39,081 nucleotides of DNA from Acidobacteriaceae bacterium (GTDB taxonomy: Bacteria > Acidobacteriota > Terriglobia > Terriglobales > Acidobacteriaceae). Under the pieces are notes generated by a model. That model made no database searches and was not told where the DNA came from. It saw only the letters and a program-made list of their open reading frames with translations. Below, piece after piece: positions 17,332 to 25,341 of this stretch. The translations under genes and the position numbers were made by a program. Numbering within the stretch: the first letter of the stretch is position 1; the number at the start of each line of letters is the position of its first letter. The stretch covers positions 1 through 39,081 of the forward strand of contig CAHJWI010000038.1 in assembly GCA_903642225.1 (NCBI GenBank), written 5' to 3'.

Positions 17332-18082
17332 GCGCTACCCCGTTTGTCTGCAAAGGATGTCGGTTCCAGTCCTTGTAAATCAGGTACCGTGCCGGCTTGT
17401 CACCCAGTGCTCCGAACCACTGCGGACAGAACGGCGCCATCCAGATGAAATCTCCGGCAGTTACCGGGTACCAGCTCTCACCCAGCCGATAGATGCCCTC
17501 ACCTTCCAGCATGAGCAGGCCGTGCTCCATCACATGTACCTCCACCATGCCAAGTCGCGCGCCCGGCTTGTACTCCATCGTGTTCACGGCGAAATCGTAG
17601 GCAACTTCGGCCGGCATCAACACACGCACCTGAATCCCTGCGTCACCCATTAGCGGCGAAGCCTCAACGTTCATCTCGCGCTCAATTAACGCACTCGCCG
17701 AAGCGCCACCGATCGCAACAAAAGGCTTCTCGATCATCGCCAGCCGCGCCGGCCCAATCGTTGAAATACAGTGATCTACGCCCGCGGGTAAATACATATA
17801 TTCCGCCTTCGTCATTGTCTTGGACATAAGCTCAAGCGAAACCTCGACCTCGCCTTCCAGCACGTACACAAACCGTTGAAACTCCGTCGGCCCCAGCCGC
17901 CCACCGTTCTCCATCACCACCGTGTACTGCGTAAACCCCGCCCCCAGCGCAGGCGACGCATGCACGCACGCCGTCGCCTTCACCATGCCCGGCAGCGCCG
18001 CCCACACGAACGTGTCCGGCGTCTGCAGCAGGTGGTCCAGCGCACGGCGGCTCCGTGTACTCCCAAGGTGGTGCAAACTCAT
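17321..18082 (-). CDS. allE: (S)-ureidoglycine aminohydrolase (bicupin)
   Basis: 253 residues, two cupin domains. The C-terminal cupin carries EVHVMEHGLLMLEGEGIYRL, VTAGDFIWMAPFCPQWFGAL and YLIYKDWNRHP, near-diagnostic for the Mn-dependent ureidoglycine aminohydrolase family (AllE/YlbA, plant UGlyAH). The N-terminal cupin has RFVYVLEGEVEVSLE and YLPAGVDHCI. It converts ureidoglycine, made by allantoate amidohydrolase, to ureidoglycolate and ammonia. Its start overlaps the allC stop by 4 nt (ATGA), and its product feeds the next gene downstream. Together these three genes define the ammonia-releasing ureide route. Confidence 0.92.
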   Translation of the reverse strand: MSLHHLGSTRSRRALDHLLQTPDTFVWAALPGMVKATACVHASPALGAGFTQYTVVMENGGRLGPTEFQRFVYVLEGEVEVSLELMSKTMTKAEYMYLPAGVDHCISTIGPARLAMIEKPFVAIGGASASALIEREMNVEASPLMGDAGIQVRVLMPAEVAYDFAVNTMEYKPGARLGMVEVHVMEHGLLMLEGEGIYRLGESWYPVTAGDFIWMAPFCPQWFGALGDKPARYLIYKDWNRHPLQTNGVARGE

Positions 18083-19308
18083 CCGGCATCTCCCATTCGT
18101 TGCAGCAGCCCAGCACCCACCCGCAGCGCAGCTGCCACATCCTCCGTCCGCACACTCTCGTCGGGATGATGGCTCAGCCCACCAAGCGTCCGCAGAAACA
18201 GCAACGCGGCGGGTATGTGCGGCGCGATCACCATCGCGTCATGCCCGGCACCACTCACCATCCGACGCACCGGCAAACCAGTCTCCGCAACCGCATCCCA
18301 CAGCATCTGGGTCAACCCGTCATCCATGGGAACGGAGTTCTGCTGCATGCGTAACTCTACTGCCACACCAACGCCGCGTGCATTCCCTTCGCGCTCCGCT
18401 ACCCCCAGCAGGTAGTCCACGCTTTGCTCTCTCACTGCATCCTCGGCACCCCGCACATCCAGGCTGCACACTGCGGATCCCGCAACAGCGTTCCCCACAT
18501 CCGGCTGTACCCGCACGCTGCCGACCGTGGCCACCACGCCGCCAGTTTCTCGCGCATAGCGCTCCACTTCCACAATCCACGCCGCTGCTGCGGTCACCGC
18601 ATCCTGGCGCAAATGCATGGGCGTCGTTCCCGCGTGGTTTGCGCTCCCGGTAAACGTCACCGCATAGCGGCTCTGCCCCGTAATGGAGCTCACCACGCCC
18701 ACTGCCAGGCCCTCACTCTCCAGCACAGGGCCCTGCTCAATATGGAATTCCACATACCCGCGTGCCTGCGTCAGGCGAGCCTCTGGCAGCCGTTCGACAT
18801 CCAGCCCATACGCCGTAATCGCCGCCCGCACGCTCACGCCGTCGTCATCCTGCCTTGAAAGAAGCGCATCATCCAGCAAACCGACCACAGCCCGAGATCC
18901 GATGAACGGCACACCAAACCGCACACCCTCTTCCTCTGAAAAGCCGATCAGCTCCAACGGAAAGGGAAGCGACGTACCGCACATCTCCGCAAGCCCCAAC
19001 CCGATCATCACGCCCAGCACGCCGTCAAAAGCTCCCGCATTCGGCACCGTGTCCAGGTGAGACGCAACCACCAGCGGTGTACCTTCCACCCTGGTCCTGC
19101 CGCGCAGGTTCCCCGCAGCATCCATGCGGACGTCCATCCCCGCTGCCCGCATCCACGCAGCCACGCGATCGTTTGCACGCCGCATGCCCTTACTCAGAAA
19201 CGTCCGAGTCGTCCCATGTTCCGCATCGCTGATCACAGCCAGCTCTCGGCATCGTGCCACTGCGACCTCCGACGCAAGAGCAATCACCTGTGATCCCAGA
19301 GCGCCCAT
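18079..19308 (-). CDS. allC: Allantoate amidohydrolase (M20 family)
   Basis: 409 residues. M20 dinuclear-metal ligands are visible: VVASHLDTVPNAGAFDGVLG (His, Asp), GFSEEEGVRFGVPFIGSR (Glu pair), EFHIEQGPVLESEGLAVGVV (His) and VSGAGHDAMVIA (distal His). The EEEGVRFG and SGAGHDAM signatures match allantoate amidohydrolase. It releases CO2 and ammonia from allantoate to give ureidoglycine. The ATG at 19308 overlaps the uricase stop as TGATG; an in-frame TTG one codon earlier (19311) is less likely. It is the first of two divergent M20 paralogues in the operon, only about as similar to the other as family members generally are. Confidence 0.9.
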   Translation of the reverse strand: MGALGSQVIALASEVAVARCRELAVISDAEHGTTRTFLSKGMRRANDRVAAWMRAAGMDVRMDAAGNLRGRTRVEGTPLVVASHLDTVPNAGAFDGVLGVMIGLGLAEMCGTSLPFPLELIGFSEEEGVRFGVPFIGSRAVVGLLDDALLSRQDDDGVSVRAAITAYGLDVERLPEARLTQARGYVEFHIEQGPVLESEGLAVGVVSSITGQSRYAVTFTGSANHAGTTPMHLRQDAVTAAAAWIVEVERYARETGGVVATVGSVRVQPDVGNAVAGSAVCSLDVRGAEDAVREQSVDYLLGVAEREGNARGVGVAVELRMQQNSVPMDDGLTQMLWDAVAETGLPVRRMVSGAGHDAMVIAPHIPAALLFLRTLGGLSHHPDESVRTEDVAAALRVGAGLLQRMGDAG

Positions 19309-20156
19309 CAAGCCCGTGTCACCCGCGCCTCGATATATCCACTCGGCTCATCGATCGGCACAAAGATCTCATTCGCATTCACCTGTCCGAACCGTTGCAG
19401 GTCCACCAGCAGGTGATGCCGGTTCGGCATCGTCAGCGTAATCTCGACCAGCTCCGGCACCGCCGTCAACGCATCCTCTCCCATCGCGTACAGCGTCTGC
19501 TGTACCGACTTCGACTCGTGCAACGCAAACGTCCGCAACAGACTTGCCCGCAGCTTCTCACGTGTGACAACCATCGCGGAGTCGTCCATCTCTCCGCTGT
19601 AACTCCACCCCGCTGCAACGGCTGTTCCCAGCAGGCGGTCTTCCGTCTCCGGCAGGGTCGTCAGCTCGTCCCGCTTGAATCCGACAAACCCGCTCTGCGC
19701 CGTCTTTAGCACCACCATGTCCTCCATACCGCAGCGAAGCGTCACACCGTCGCGTGTGCGCTTCAGCGTCGCCGTTGCAAGCTCATTCGATCCCTTCATA
19801 AAGGCATGCGGGTGCGCCTCGCCATCCACCGTCAGCCGCTTCCACAGGGCGCTCTCGACGTGCACTTCAACAGCGGACACACGTTCGTTCCGCTCCAGCA
19901 GAAAGCCCGACAGTTCCCCAGCGAACGCCTCCATAGAGCGTGCCGCCGACAGGTTCGCCCGTGCGTACACCGTGTTCTTCATCGTGTCGGTCGCCAGCAC
20001 ATCCGTGTTGTCGCCATAAAGGAAAACGTCCGTGTACTCACCCTCGATCAACACCCGCACCGTCCACTCCGCAATGCTGTGCAGGCTGCCCTCGCGCGTG
20101 ACCTTCATCAGCCGAACACCGGTCTTGCCGTACCGATTCTCCCGCAACACAGCCAT
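19308..20156 (-). CDS. pucL: Urate oxidase (cofactor-free uricase)
   Basis: 282 residues, the normal single-enzyme uricase length, without a URAD fusion. Hallmarks: RYGKTGVRLMKV with the catalytic Lys, YGDNTDVLATDTMKNTVYA with the catalytic Thr, SGFVGFKRDELTTLPE in the second T-fold half, and the C-terminal ITLTMPNRHHLLVDL with the active-site Asn and His. It oxidises urate with O2 to 5-hydroxyisourate and H2O2. It starts 3 bp after the uraH stop and is followed by allC with a one-base overlap. No catalase gene is in view to remove peroxide. Confidence 0.95.
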   Translation of the reverse strand: MAVLRENRYGKTGVRLMKVTREGSLHSIAEWTVRVLIEGEYTDVFLYGDNTDVLATDTMKNTVYARANLSAARSMEAFAGELSGFLLERNERVSAVEVHVESALWKRLTVDGEAHPHAFMKGSNELATATLKRTRDGVTLRCGMEDMVVLKTAQSGFVGFKRDELTTLPETEDRLLGTAVAAGWSYSGEMDDSAMVVTREKLRASLLRTFALHESKSVQQTLYAMGEDALTAVPELVEITLTMPNRHHLLVDLQRFGQVNANEIFVPIDEPSGYIEARVTRA

Positions 20157-20159
20157 CGT

Positions 20160-20498
20160 TTAACTCCCCCGATACGTGGTGTAACCATTCGCCGTCAGCA
20201 GCAGTGGCACGTGATAGTGCGGCTGCCCAGCGCTCACCGTAAAGGTAATCTCGACCACCGGGTATAAACCCGCAAGTTCTTCGCGCTCGAAATACGCACC
20301 CGTTGCAAATCGGATCGTGTACACCCCCGGCTCCATCACCGAGCCTTCAGGCAGCAAAGCTTCCACGCGTCCATCGGAATCTGTCCTTGCGGCGTTCAGC
20401 GTCTCGCAGTCTCCACCGCGAAAGTAATCGAGCTCAACTGCGATGCCCACCCCCGGCATCCCTTTTGCCGTATCCAGTACATGCGTCGAGATACTCAT
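20160..20498 (-). CDS. uraH: 5-hydroxyisourate hydrolase (transthyretin-like)
   Basis: 112 residues, usual for this family. The N-terminal STHVLDTAKGMPG supplies the conserved His, a mid Arg-containing segment is present, and the protein ends with HYHVPLLLTANGYTTYRGS, the diagnostic C-terminal Tyr-Arg-Gly-Ser tetrapeptide of hydroxyisourate hydrolases. It opens the ring of 5-hydroxyisourate to OHCU. The ATG at 20498 overlaps the uraD stop by 4 nt (ATGA); an upstream in-frame start at 20537 would overlap uraD more deeply and add unrelated residues. Confidence 0.95.
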   Translation of the reverse strand: MSISTHVLDTAKGMPGVGIAVELDYFRGGDCETLNAARTDSDGRVEALLPEGSVMEPGVYTIRFATGAYFEREELAGLYPVVEITFTVSAGQPHYHVPLLLTANGYTTYRGS

Positions 20499-21046
20499 GA
20501 CGGCACCACCTGTGCAGCCTCGCCCTCGCTCAACCACCGCTGCAGGCGCAAATGTGTGATCTCTCTCTGTTGTTCCGCAGACTCCTGCAGCTCGGCCTCC
20601 GGCGTATTGTGCAGGCGTCTGCGCAGCAAGGCCAGAATCTCCCCTGCGCTACGGCCCAAGGCTCGCACCAGGAACACCCTTCCGAACTTAGCCTCATACG
20701 CGCGATTACCATCAGCCAAAATTTCTACTGCCTCTGCTTCACTCATCGCCGCGCTTTGCTCGCCCTCGCTCCACCGCACTGACGCCACCGTTGCCGGTCC
20801 GGCCGCATGCTTCTCGCCGATCCTGGGATGTGATGCGAAGGCCTCCTCCCAGTCCTCAGGACCTAGCGACCACCACGCGCTGTCGCTCGCCGCCAGCAGC
20901 TCTGGCAAGGTCCGCAACGGCCGCCGCGCCGCAACGGCCTTTGCCCAGGCGTGCGAGCCGCAGCAGCCCAATACGGCCTGCTCCGCTGCCTCCGCGATCA
21001 TCCTGTTCCACTCCTCAAGAAAGCTCATCGGAAGGCCAGCATACAT
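20495..21046 (-). CDS. uraD: OHCU decarboxylase
   Basis: 183 residues. URAD family features are the ASHPRIGEKHAAG segment with the catalytic His and the following Glu, EILADGNRAYEAKFGRVFLVRALGRS (substrate loop), and LRRRLHNTPEAELQESAEQQREIT at the C-terminus. It decarboxylates 2-oxo-4-hydroxy-4-carboxy-5-ureidoimidazoline to S-allantoin. Two starts are plausible, ATG 21046 (7 bp after the allB stop) and ATG 21028 (MSFLEEWN), and neither has a strong ribosome binding site. It is a free-standing enzyme, not fused to uraH or uricase as in some bacteria. Confidence 0.92.
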   Translation of the reverse strand: MYAGLPMSFLEEWNRMIAEAAEQAVLGCCGSHAWAKAVAARRPLRTLPELLAASDSAWWSLGPEDWEEAFASHPRIGEKHAAGPATVASVRWSEGEQSAAMSEAEAVEILADGNRAYEAKFGRVFLVRALGRSAGEILALLRRRLHNTPEAELQESAEQQREITHLRLQRWLSEGEAAQVVPS

Positions 21047-21052
21047 CGCGCA

Positions 21053-22411
21053 CTAAGCGGGCCTGCTCTCCCGGCCACGCGCCTCGGCAAACCAGCCGCC
21101 ATCGCGGTATACCGGTTCGCCCCGCAGCACCGTCTCCACCACCACGCCGAGCAGCGTCTCCCCCATGTACGGCGAGATCGCATGTCGGTAATACAGTCGA
21201 TCGGCACCCACCACCTGCGAAGCCTCCGGCGCAAAAAAAACAAGGTTCGCGTCGTACCCCGGCGCAATGGTTCCTGCTGTCGGCAAGCCTGCTAACCGCG
21301 CCGGTGCCGCGCCCATCCATCGCACCACATCGCTCAGCGCAAAGCCGCGCATATGCGCCTCCGTCCACACCACGCTCAGCGCCGTCGACAGGCTTGCGAT
21401 GCCGCCCCACGCCACGTTAAATCGACCATCGTCTGCGCGCTTCATCTCCGGCGGACACGGTGAATGATCCGTCGCCACCAGATCGATAACACCCTCCCGC
21501 AGACCCGCCCAAAGCCCTTCGCGGTTTGTCCCACTCCGAATAGGCGGCGCGCACTTGAACTCCGTCGCGCCATCGCGAATCCCCTCTGCGCAAAGGTGCA
21601 GATAGTGCGGGCACGTCTCCACCGTCACCGGCAGACCCTCAGCCTTCGCCGCACGCAGCATCGGCAGCGCCAGTGCCGTTGCTAAATGCACAATGTGCAG
21701 CCGGAACCGATACAAGCGACAAAGCTCCAGCAACCGCTTAATCGCCGCAAGCTCCGCCTCGTCCGGCCGGCTCGCCAGGTACGTCGCATACTTCCGCCAC
21801 TCCGCACTCTCGGCCAGGGGCAGCAAAGCACATGCGTCATCGATCGGCCCCTGCAACTCCGCATGCACCAGCAGCGGCAAGCCACTCGCCGCGATCACCG
21901 GCAGCGCCAGCTCCAGATTCTCAACGTCAATGCTCGTGAACCCCTCGCATCCTGGGTACACCAGGAAGCACTTCCACCCGCGCGCACCCGCCTCCGCCAG
22001 CGGCTTCAGGTGCACCTGGTTCCCATCCACCGCGCCGCCCCACGCAGCCCAGTCCACCATGCATTTGCCCGCCGCCGCAATGCGCTTTTCCTCCAGCGCC
22101 GCCACGGTGGTCGTCTCCGGCAGGCAGTTCAGCGGCATGTCCACCACCGTCGTGAAGCCGCCCGCAGCCGCTGCCCGTGTTGCCGTCGCGAAGCCCTCCC
22201 ACTCCGTGCGCCCCGGCTCGTTAATATGCGTGTGCGTGTCCACCAGTCCCGGCAGAATGGCAATGTCATCCCCAAGCACGGTCACCACAGCCTCAGCCGG
22301 CACGCTGTCACGGCTGCACACCTGCACAATCCGTTCACGGTCCACCACCACGGCTCCATCCAACTCGCCATTCGGCAGCACCACCCTGCGACTCACCCAC
22401 GCCTTCAGCAT
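21053..22411 (-). CDS. allB: Allantoinase (amidohydrolase superfamily)
   Basis: 452 residues. Metal-site features: PGLVDTHTHINEPGRTEWEG (His-x-His), GWKCFLVYPG (likely carboxylated Lys), LPLLVHAEL (His), RLHIVHLATA (His) and DLVATDHSPC (Asp). The NEPGR and VDMPLN motifs favour allantoinase over dihydroorotase or hydantoinase. It hydrolyses allantoin to allantoate. The ATG at 22411 is preferred over an upstream in-frame ATG at 22462, which would run into the divergent guanine deaminase start and across the likely operator. It is the first gene of an eight-gene reverse-strand operon in which most neighbours overlap or abut. Confidence 0.93.
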   Translation of the reverse strand: MLKAWVSRRVVLPNGELDGAVVVDRERIVQVCSRDSVPAEAVVTVLGDDIAILPGLVDTHTHINEPGRTEWEGFATATRAAAAGGFTTVVDMPLNCLPETTTVAALEEKRIAAAGKCMVDWAAWGGAVDGNQVHLKPLAEAGARGWKCFLVYPGCEGFTSIDVENLELALPVIAASGLPLLVHAELQGPIDDACALLPLAESAEWRKYATYLASRPDEAELAAIKRLLELCRLYRFRLHIVHLATALALPMLRAAKAEGLPVTVETCPHYLHLCAEGIRDGATEFKCAPPIRSGTNREGLWAGLREGVIDLVATDHSPCPPEMKRADDGRFNVAWGGIASLSTALSVVWTEAHMRGFALSDVVRWMGAAPARLAGLPTAGTIAPGYDANLVFFAPEASQVVGADRLYYRHAISPYMGETLLGVVVETVLRGEPVYRDGGWFAEARGRESRPA

Positions 22412-22416
22412 GCCCC

Positions 22417-22444
22417 CATTCTGCGCCACTGGCTCGCCAGAATG
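22417..22444. promoter_or_regulatory. Operator-like dyad in the allB/guaD divergent promoter gap
   Basis: CATTCTG (22417-22423) and CAGAATG (22438-22444) are perfect 7-base inverted arms separated by 14 bp, with centres 21 bp apart (two helical turns). They lie inside the 49-bp gap that must hold both divergent promoters. A dimeric regulator of purine catabolism is inferred; no regulator gene is nearby. Confidence 0.45.
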
Positions 22445-22460
22445 CGATACTTGTCCCTGC

Positions 22461-22946
22461 ATGTCCTCAACCCCTCAACCTGAACCGCGCTTCATGCGTA
22501 TGGCAGTCGACCTCGCTACGCAGAACGTCGCGAACGGACGCGGTGGGCCCTTCGGAGCAGTCGTTATTCGCAACGGCGAAGTCCTGGCCGCCGAGGCGAA
22601 CTCCGTCACCCGCACCAACGATCCCACAGCACACGCTGAGGTCAACGCCATCCGTGCCGCCTGTGCCGCGCTCGGCACCTTTCAGCTCGACGGCTGCGAC
22701 GTTTACACCTCCTGCGAGCCCTGCCCCATGTGCCTGGCCGCACTCTACTGGTCCCGCTGCCGCGCCATCTACTACGGCAACACTGCAGCCGACGCCGCGG
22801 CCGCCGGCTTCGACGACAGTTTTCTCTACCGCGAGGTCAGCCTGCCGCTCGACCAGCGCCGCATCCCCATTGCCCAGATCCTCCGCGAAGAGGCAATTAC
22901 CTCGTTCGACGTCTGGCGCCAGGCACTCCAGCGCATCGCTTATTAG
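22461..22946 (+). CDS. guaD: Guanine deaminase (CDA-fold nucleoside/base deaminase)
   Basis: 161 residues starting at the ATG at 22461. Zinc-dependent CDA-fold motifs: the HAEV segment in DPTAHAEVNAIRAAC with zinc His and catalytic Glu, and SCEPCPMCLAALYWS with the two zinc Cys. The tail SFLYREVSLPLDQRRIP resembles Bacillus-type guanine deaminase. It would convert guanine to xanthine and ammonia, feeding purine breakdown. It is divergent from the allantoin operon across 49 bp, which supports the purine assignment over a tRNA-adenosine deaminase. The frame is open far upstream on this strand, but that part is antisense to allB and is not coding. Confidence 0.85.
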   Translation: MSSTPQPEPRFMRMAVDLATQNVANGRGGPFGAVVIRNGEVLAAEANSVTRTNDPTAHAEVNAIRAACAALGTFQLDGCDVYTSCEPCPMCLAALYWSRCRAIYYGNTAADAAAAGFDDSFLYREVSLPLDQRRIPIAQILREEAITSFDVWRQALQRIAY

Positions 22947-23104
22947 GCCATTCGTCATAGAGGCGTAGCTTCTGATTTCGACCGTAGCAGGACAGCTTTA
23001 CCGTTCTGCGCCCAGAGAGACATTCGCTGTGCTCGCACGAAGCAGATGCCTTCAAGCAAACTGGTACTACGCTCAGCCCACACGCAAGAACCACGAGAAC
23101 ACAC

Positions 23105-24409
23105 ATGCCCACAAAATTTGACTCAACTCTGCCAGCAAACAAAACCACACGAGTCGCTTTACTCGGCTTCGGCACCGTCGGTTCGTCCGTCGCGCAGCTG
23201 TTGCGCGCACAGAAATTTCCCGGTGTCGAGCTCACCCACATCTACAACCGCAACATCGACCGCAAGCGTACCGGCGACACCGCCAGCAAACTTTCTCCGT
23301 CCATTCTCTGGACAGAGAAGATCGACGACATTCTCAATAACCCCAACATAGACGTCGTCATTGAAACCATCGGCGGGCTCAGCCCAATGGAGCAGTGGCT
23401 TAAAACGGCCCTGACTGCAGGTAAGCACGTCGTTACCGCCAACAAACAACTCATCGCTTACAAGGGTGCGGCCCTGGTTAAACTCGCGCGCCAGCACAAC
23501 GCCGCTCTCGTCTATAACGCGGCCGTCGCCGGTGGCGTCCCGGTTATTCCTGCCGTTCTCCACGGCCTGCAGGGCGACACTGTCCGCCGCATCGCCGGCA
23601 TCCTTAACGGCACCTGCAACTTCATCCTCAGCGGCATGGAAGCCGGCGAGGACTACCACGACATGCTCGAGACAGCCCAAGCCGCCGGCTACGCCGAAGC
23701 CGACCCCTCCGCCGACGTCGACGGCTACGACGCCCGCGCCAAGCTCTGCATCCTCGCCCGCACGGCCATGCAGATCGGCCTCGACCCCGACGAGATCCCC
23801 ACCGCAACCATCAAGACCGTCCGCCTCGTCGACTTCCATTACGCCCGCGAACTCAATTGCACCGTCCGCCAGATCGCTCAGGTCTCCGTCGACGGCACCC
23901 ATGTCCGCGCCCGCGTCGGCCCCACCCTTGTCCCCAACACCTCCCCCATCGCCTGGTCCCACGGCACCCAGAACCTCGTCATGACCACCGGTGAGTTCGG
24001 TGGCGACGTCGTCTTCTCCGGCCATGGCGCCGGCGGCAACCCCACCGCCGTTGCAGTCGTGTCGGACCTCCTCGCCGTCGCCCACGGCTCCGCCTCGGTG
24101 TCGCTGCCGGTGAAGCAGCGCCCCGTCACCGGCGAGGTTATGGCCCCCTGGTACCTCCGCTTCGTCGTGCAGGACAAGCCCGGCATCATCTCCGCCATCT
24201 CCGGCTCGCTCGCCAGGGTCGGCGCCAACATCGACAGCATCCTCCAACGCCCCGGCTACCCCAAAGACGCGCTCCCCTTCGTCGTCACCACCGAGCCCTG
24301 CCTCACCAGCACCATCGAAGCCGCTGTCGCCGCCATCGCAAAAATGCCCACCATGCTCGAACAACCGCTCTGCCTGCAAATGCTCACAGACGAAGACAAA
24401 AGTGCGTAG
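23105..24409 (+). CDS. hom: Homoserine dehydrogenase
   Basis: 434 residues, a typical monofunctional enzyme. N-terminal dinucleotide fold VALLGFGTVGSSVAQLL, then VVTANKQLIA, the catalytic core AAVAGGVPVIPAV with GILNGTCNFIL and EADPSADVDGYDARAKL, and a C-terminal ACT domain from about residue 350 (FVVQDKPGIISAISGSLARV) for threonine feedback. It reduces aspartate semialdehyde to homoserine for threonine and methionine synthesis. Not fused to aspartokinase. A hairpin downstream may terminate it. The ribosome binding site is weak. The 158-bp gap upstream, after guaD, shows no further gene. Confidence 0.95.
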   Translation: MPTKFDSTLPANKTTRVALLGFGTVGSSVAQLLRAQKFPGVELTHIYNRNIDRKRTGDTASKLSPSILWTEKIDDILNNPNIDVVIETIGGLSPMEQWLKTALTAGKHVVTANKQLIAYKGAALVKLARQHNAALVYNAAVAGGVPVIPAVLHGLQGDTVRRIAGILNGTCNFILSGMEAGEDYHDMLETAQAAGYAEADPSADVDGYDARAKLCILARTAMQIGLDPDEIPTATIKTVRLVDFHYARELNCTVRQIAQVSVDGTHVRARVGPTLVPNTSPIAWSHGTQNLVMTTGEFGGDVVFSGHGAGGNPTAVAVVSDLLAVAHGSASVSLPVKQRPVTGEVMAPWYLRFVVQDKPGIISAISGSLARVGANIDSILQRPGYPKDALPFVVTTEPCLTSTIEAAVAAIAKMPTMLEQPLCLQMLTDEDKSA

Positions 24410-24427
24410 CCCCGCAACTTTCCTGCG

Positions 24428-24455
24428 GCGGGCGGCGATCGCCCGCGTATATTTT
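24428..24455 (+). terminator. Possible weak terminator after hom
   Basis: GCGGGCG (24428-24434) and CGCCCGC (24440-24446) form a perfect 7-bp stem with a 5-nt loop, followed by GTATATTTT. It sits only 5 bp upstream of the next start codon, so attenuation of that gene is also possible. Confidence 0.35.
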
Positions 24456-24459
24456 CGCC

Positions 24460-24894
24460 ATGACAAACTCCTCCCGCGCACTCGCCTTCTGTGTGTCTGC
24501 ATTCCCGCTGGTCGCGGCATCCCAGTCTGAAAGTGTCCTCCAAAAGCTGCTCCTTGCCAGGAGCACCGCAGCCTACGAGGCCGTCCAAAAGGGCGATCTC
24601 CCCGCGCTGCAAGCCCTGTGCACGCCCAACATCATGGAGCTTGGTGCTGGCGGCCTCTCCGACGCGACGGGCTTTCCAGACATGCTCAAGCAGTGCAAGA
24701 CCAACAGCTACGCCCTTTCCGACTCCACCCTCCGCATCCTCACACCCACCTCCGCCGTCCTCGTCTACAGGGTCAAACAGAACGCCACCTGCAATGGCAA
24801 GCCCGAGCCAGCAAGTGAGATCAACACCGACACCTTCGTGAAGCAAGACGGCAAGTGGCTCGTCTCCATCCACACCGAAATCGTCACCCCCTAG
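24460..24894 (+). CDS. Exported NTF2/SnoaL-like (DUF4440-type) protein
   Basis: 144 residues. The N-terminus MTNSSRALAFCVSAFPLVAA looks like a signal peptide. The body has the NTF2-like cone-fold order: a helix with STAAYEAVQKGDLPALQALC, strands ending DSTLRILTPTSAVLVYRVKQ, then a final KQDGKWLVSIHTEIVTP strand typical of DUF4440 proteins. Two cysteines (ALCTPN and KQCKTN) plus one in NATCNG may form a disulfide after export. Catalytic function is unknown; such proteins bind small hydrophobic ligands. It precedes the VOC gene by 12 bp and is likely cotranscribed with it. Confidence 0.65.
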   Translation: MTNSSRALAFCVSAFPLVAASQSESVLQKLLLARSTAAYEAVQKGDLPALQALCTPNIMELGAGGLSDATGFPDMLKQCKTNSYALSDSTLRILTPTSAVLVYRVKQNATCNGKPEPASEINTDTFVKQDGKWLVSIHTEIVTP

Positions 24895-24906
24895 GGCCCG
24901 CCGCAC

Positions 24907-25341
24907 ATGCGCCTCACAGCCATTCCCGTCGTCCCCGCCGCAGACGTTGAAGCCTCCCTACAATGGTGGACGGCAGTCTGCGGCTTCACCGAAATTTTCC
25001 GCGACACTACACCGCCCCGGTACGCCGGCATCCGTCGCGACGGCGCCGATATCCATCTCGCCGCCATCACAGACACCCGCGTCGCACGCGAGGTCGGCGA
25101 CCAGACCATGCTCCGCTTCTCGGTCGACGACATCGATGCGCTCTACGCGGAGTATCAGCAGCGCGGCGGCACCATCCACCCGAATGGCAGGCTCGCCACC
25201 AAGCCCTGGGGGACCTACGAGTTTTCCGCCATCGATCCCAACGGCGTCTGCATCACCTTCATGGCCGACTCCGTCCGCTCAGACGCACAAACGCCGAACC
25301 AGCAATCGGTTCAGCGCTGTGAACATGGAAGGTCAGGCTAG
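24907..25341 (+). CDS. VOC family (glyoxalase/bleomycin-resistance-like) protein
   Basis: 144 residues. Paired beta-alpha-beta-beta-beta units are visible: AIPVVPAADVEASLQWWTAV, FRDTTPPRYAGIRRDGADIHL, LRFSVDDIDALYAEYQQRGG and YEFSAIDPNGVCITFMAD, the classic end of a VOC domain. The IHLAAI and ITFMAD regions could supply metal ligands, but the substrate is not predictable. It has an unstructured tail of about 20 residues (TPNQQSVQRCEHGRSG). Its TAG stop is shared with the opposing gene: the 4-bp CTAG at 25338-25341 encodes the stop of both convergent genes. Confidence 0.8.
   Translation: MRLTAIPVVPAADVEASLQWWTAVCGFTEIFRDTTPPRYAGIRRDGADIHLAAITDTRVAREVGDQTMLRFSVDDIDALYAEYQQRGGTIHPNGRLATKPWGTYEFSAIDPNGVCITFMADSVRSDAQTPNQQSVQRCEHGRSG

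Noticed and set aside
16621..17448. Plus-strand frames across the ureide operon (also 16688-17653 and 17922-18653)
   Set aside because: Shadow frames opposite well-supported catabolic genes, rich in Arg/Pro/Ser/His.
21693..22460. Long upstream extension of the guaD frame
   Set aside because: Antisense to allB and biased in composition. The CDA domain begins just after the ATG at 22461.
23159..24520. 453-residue open frame on the minus strand
   Set aside because: Antisense to homoserine dehydrogenase. Composition is low-complexity Gly/Asp/Val from high-GC codon bias, with no domain motifs.
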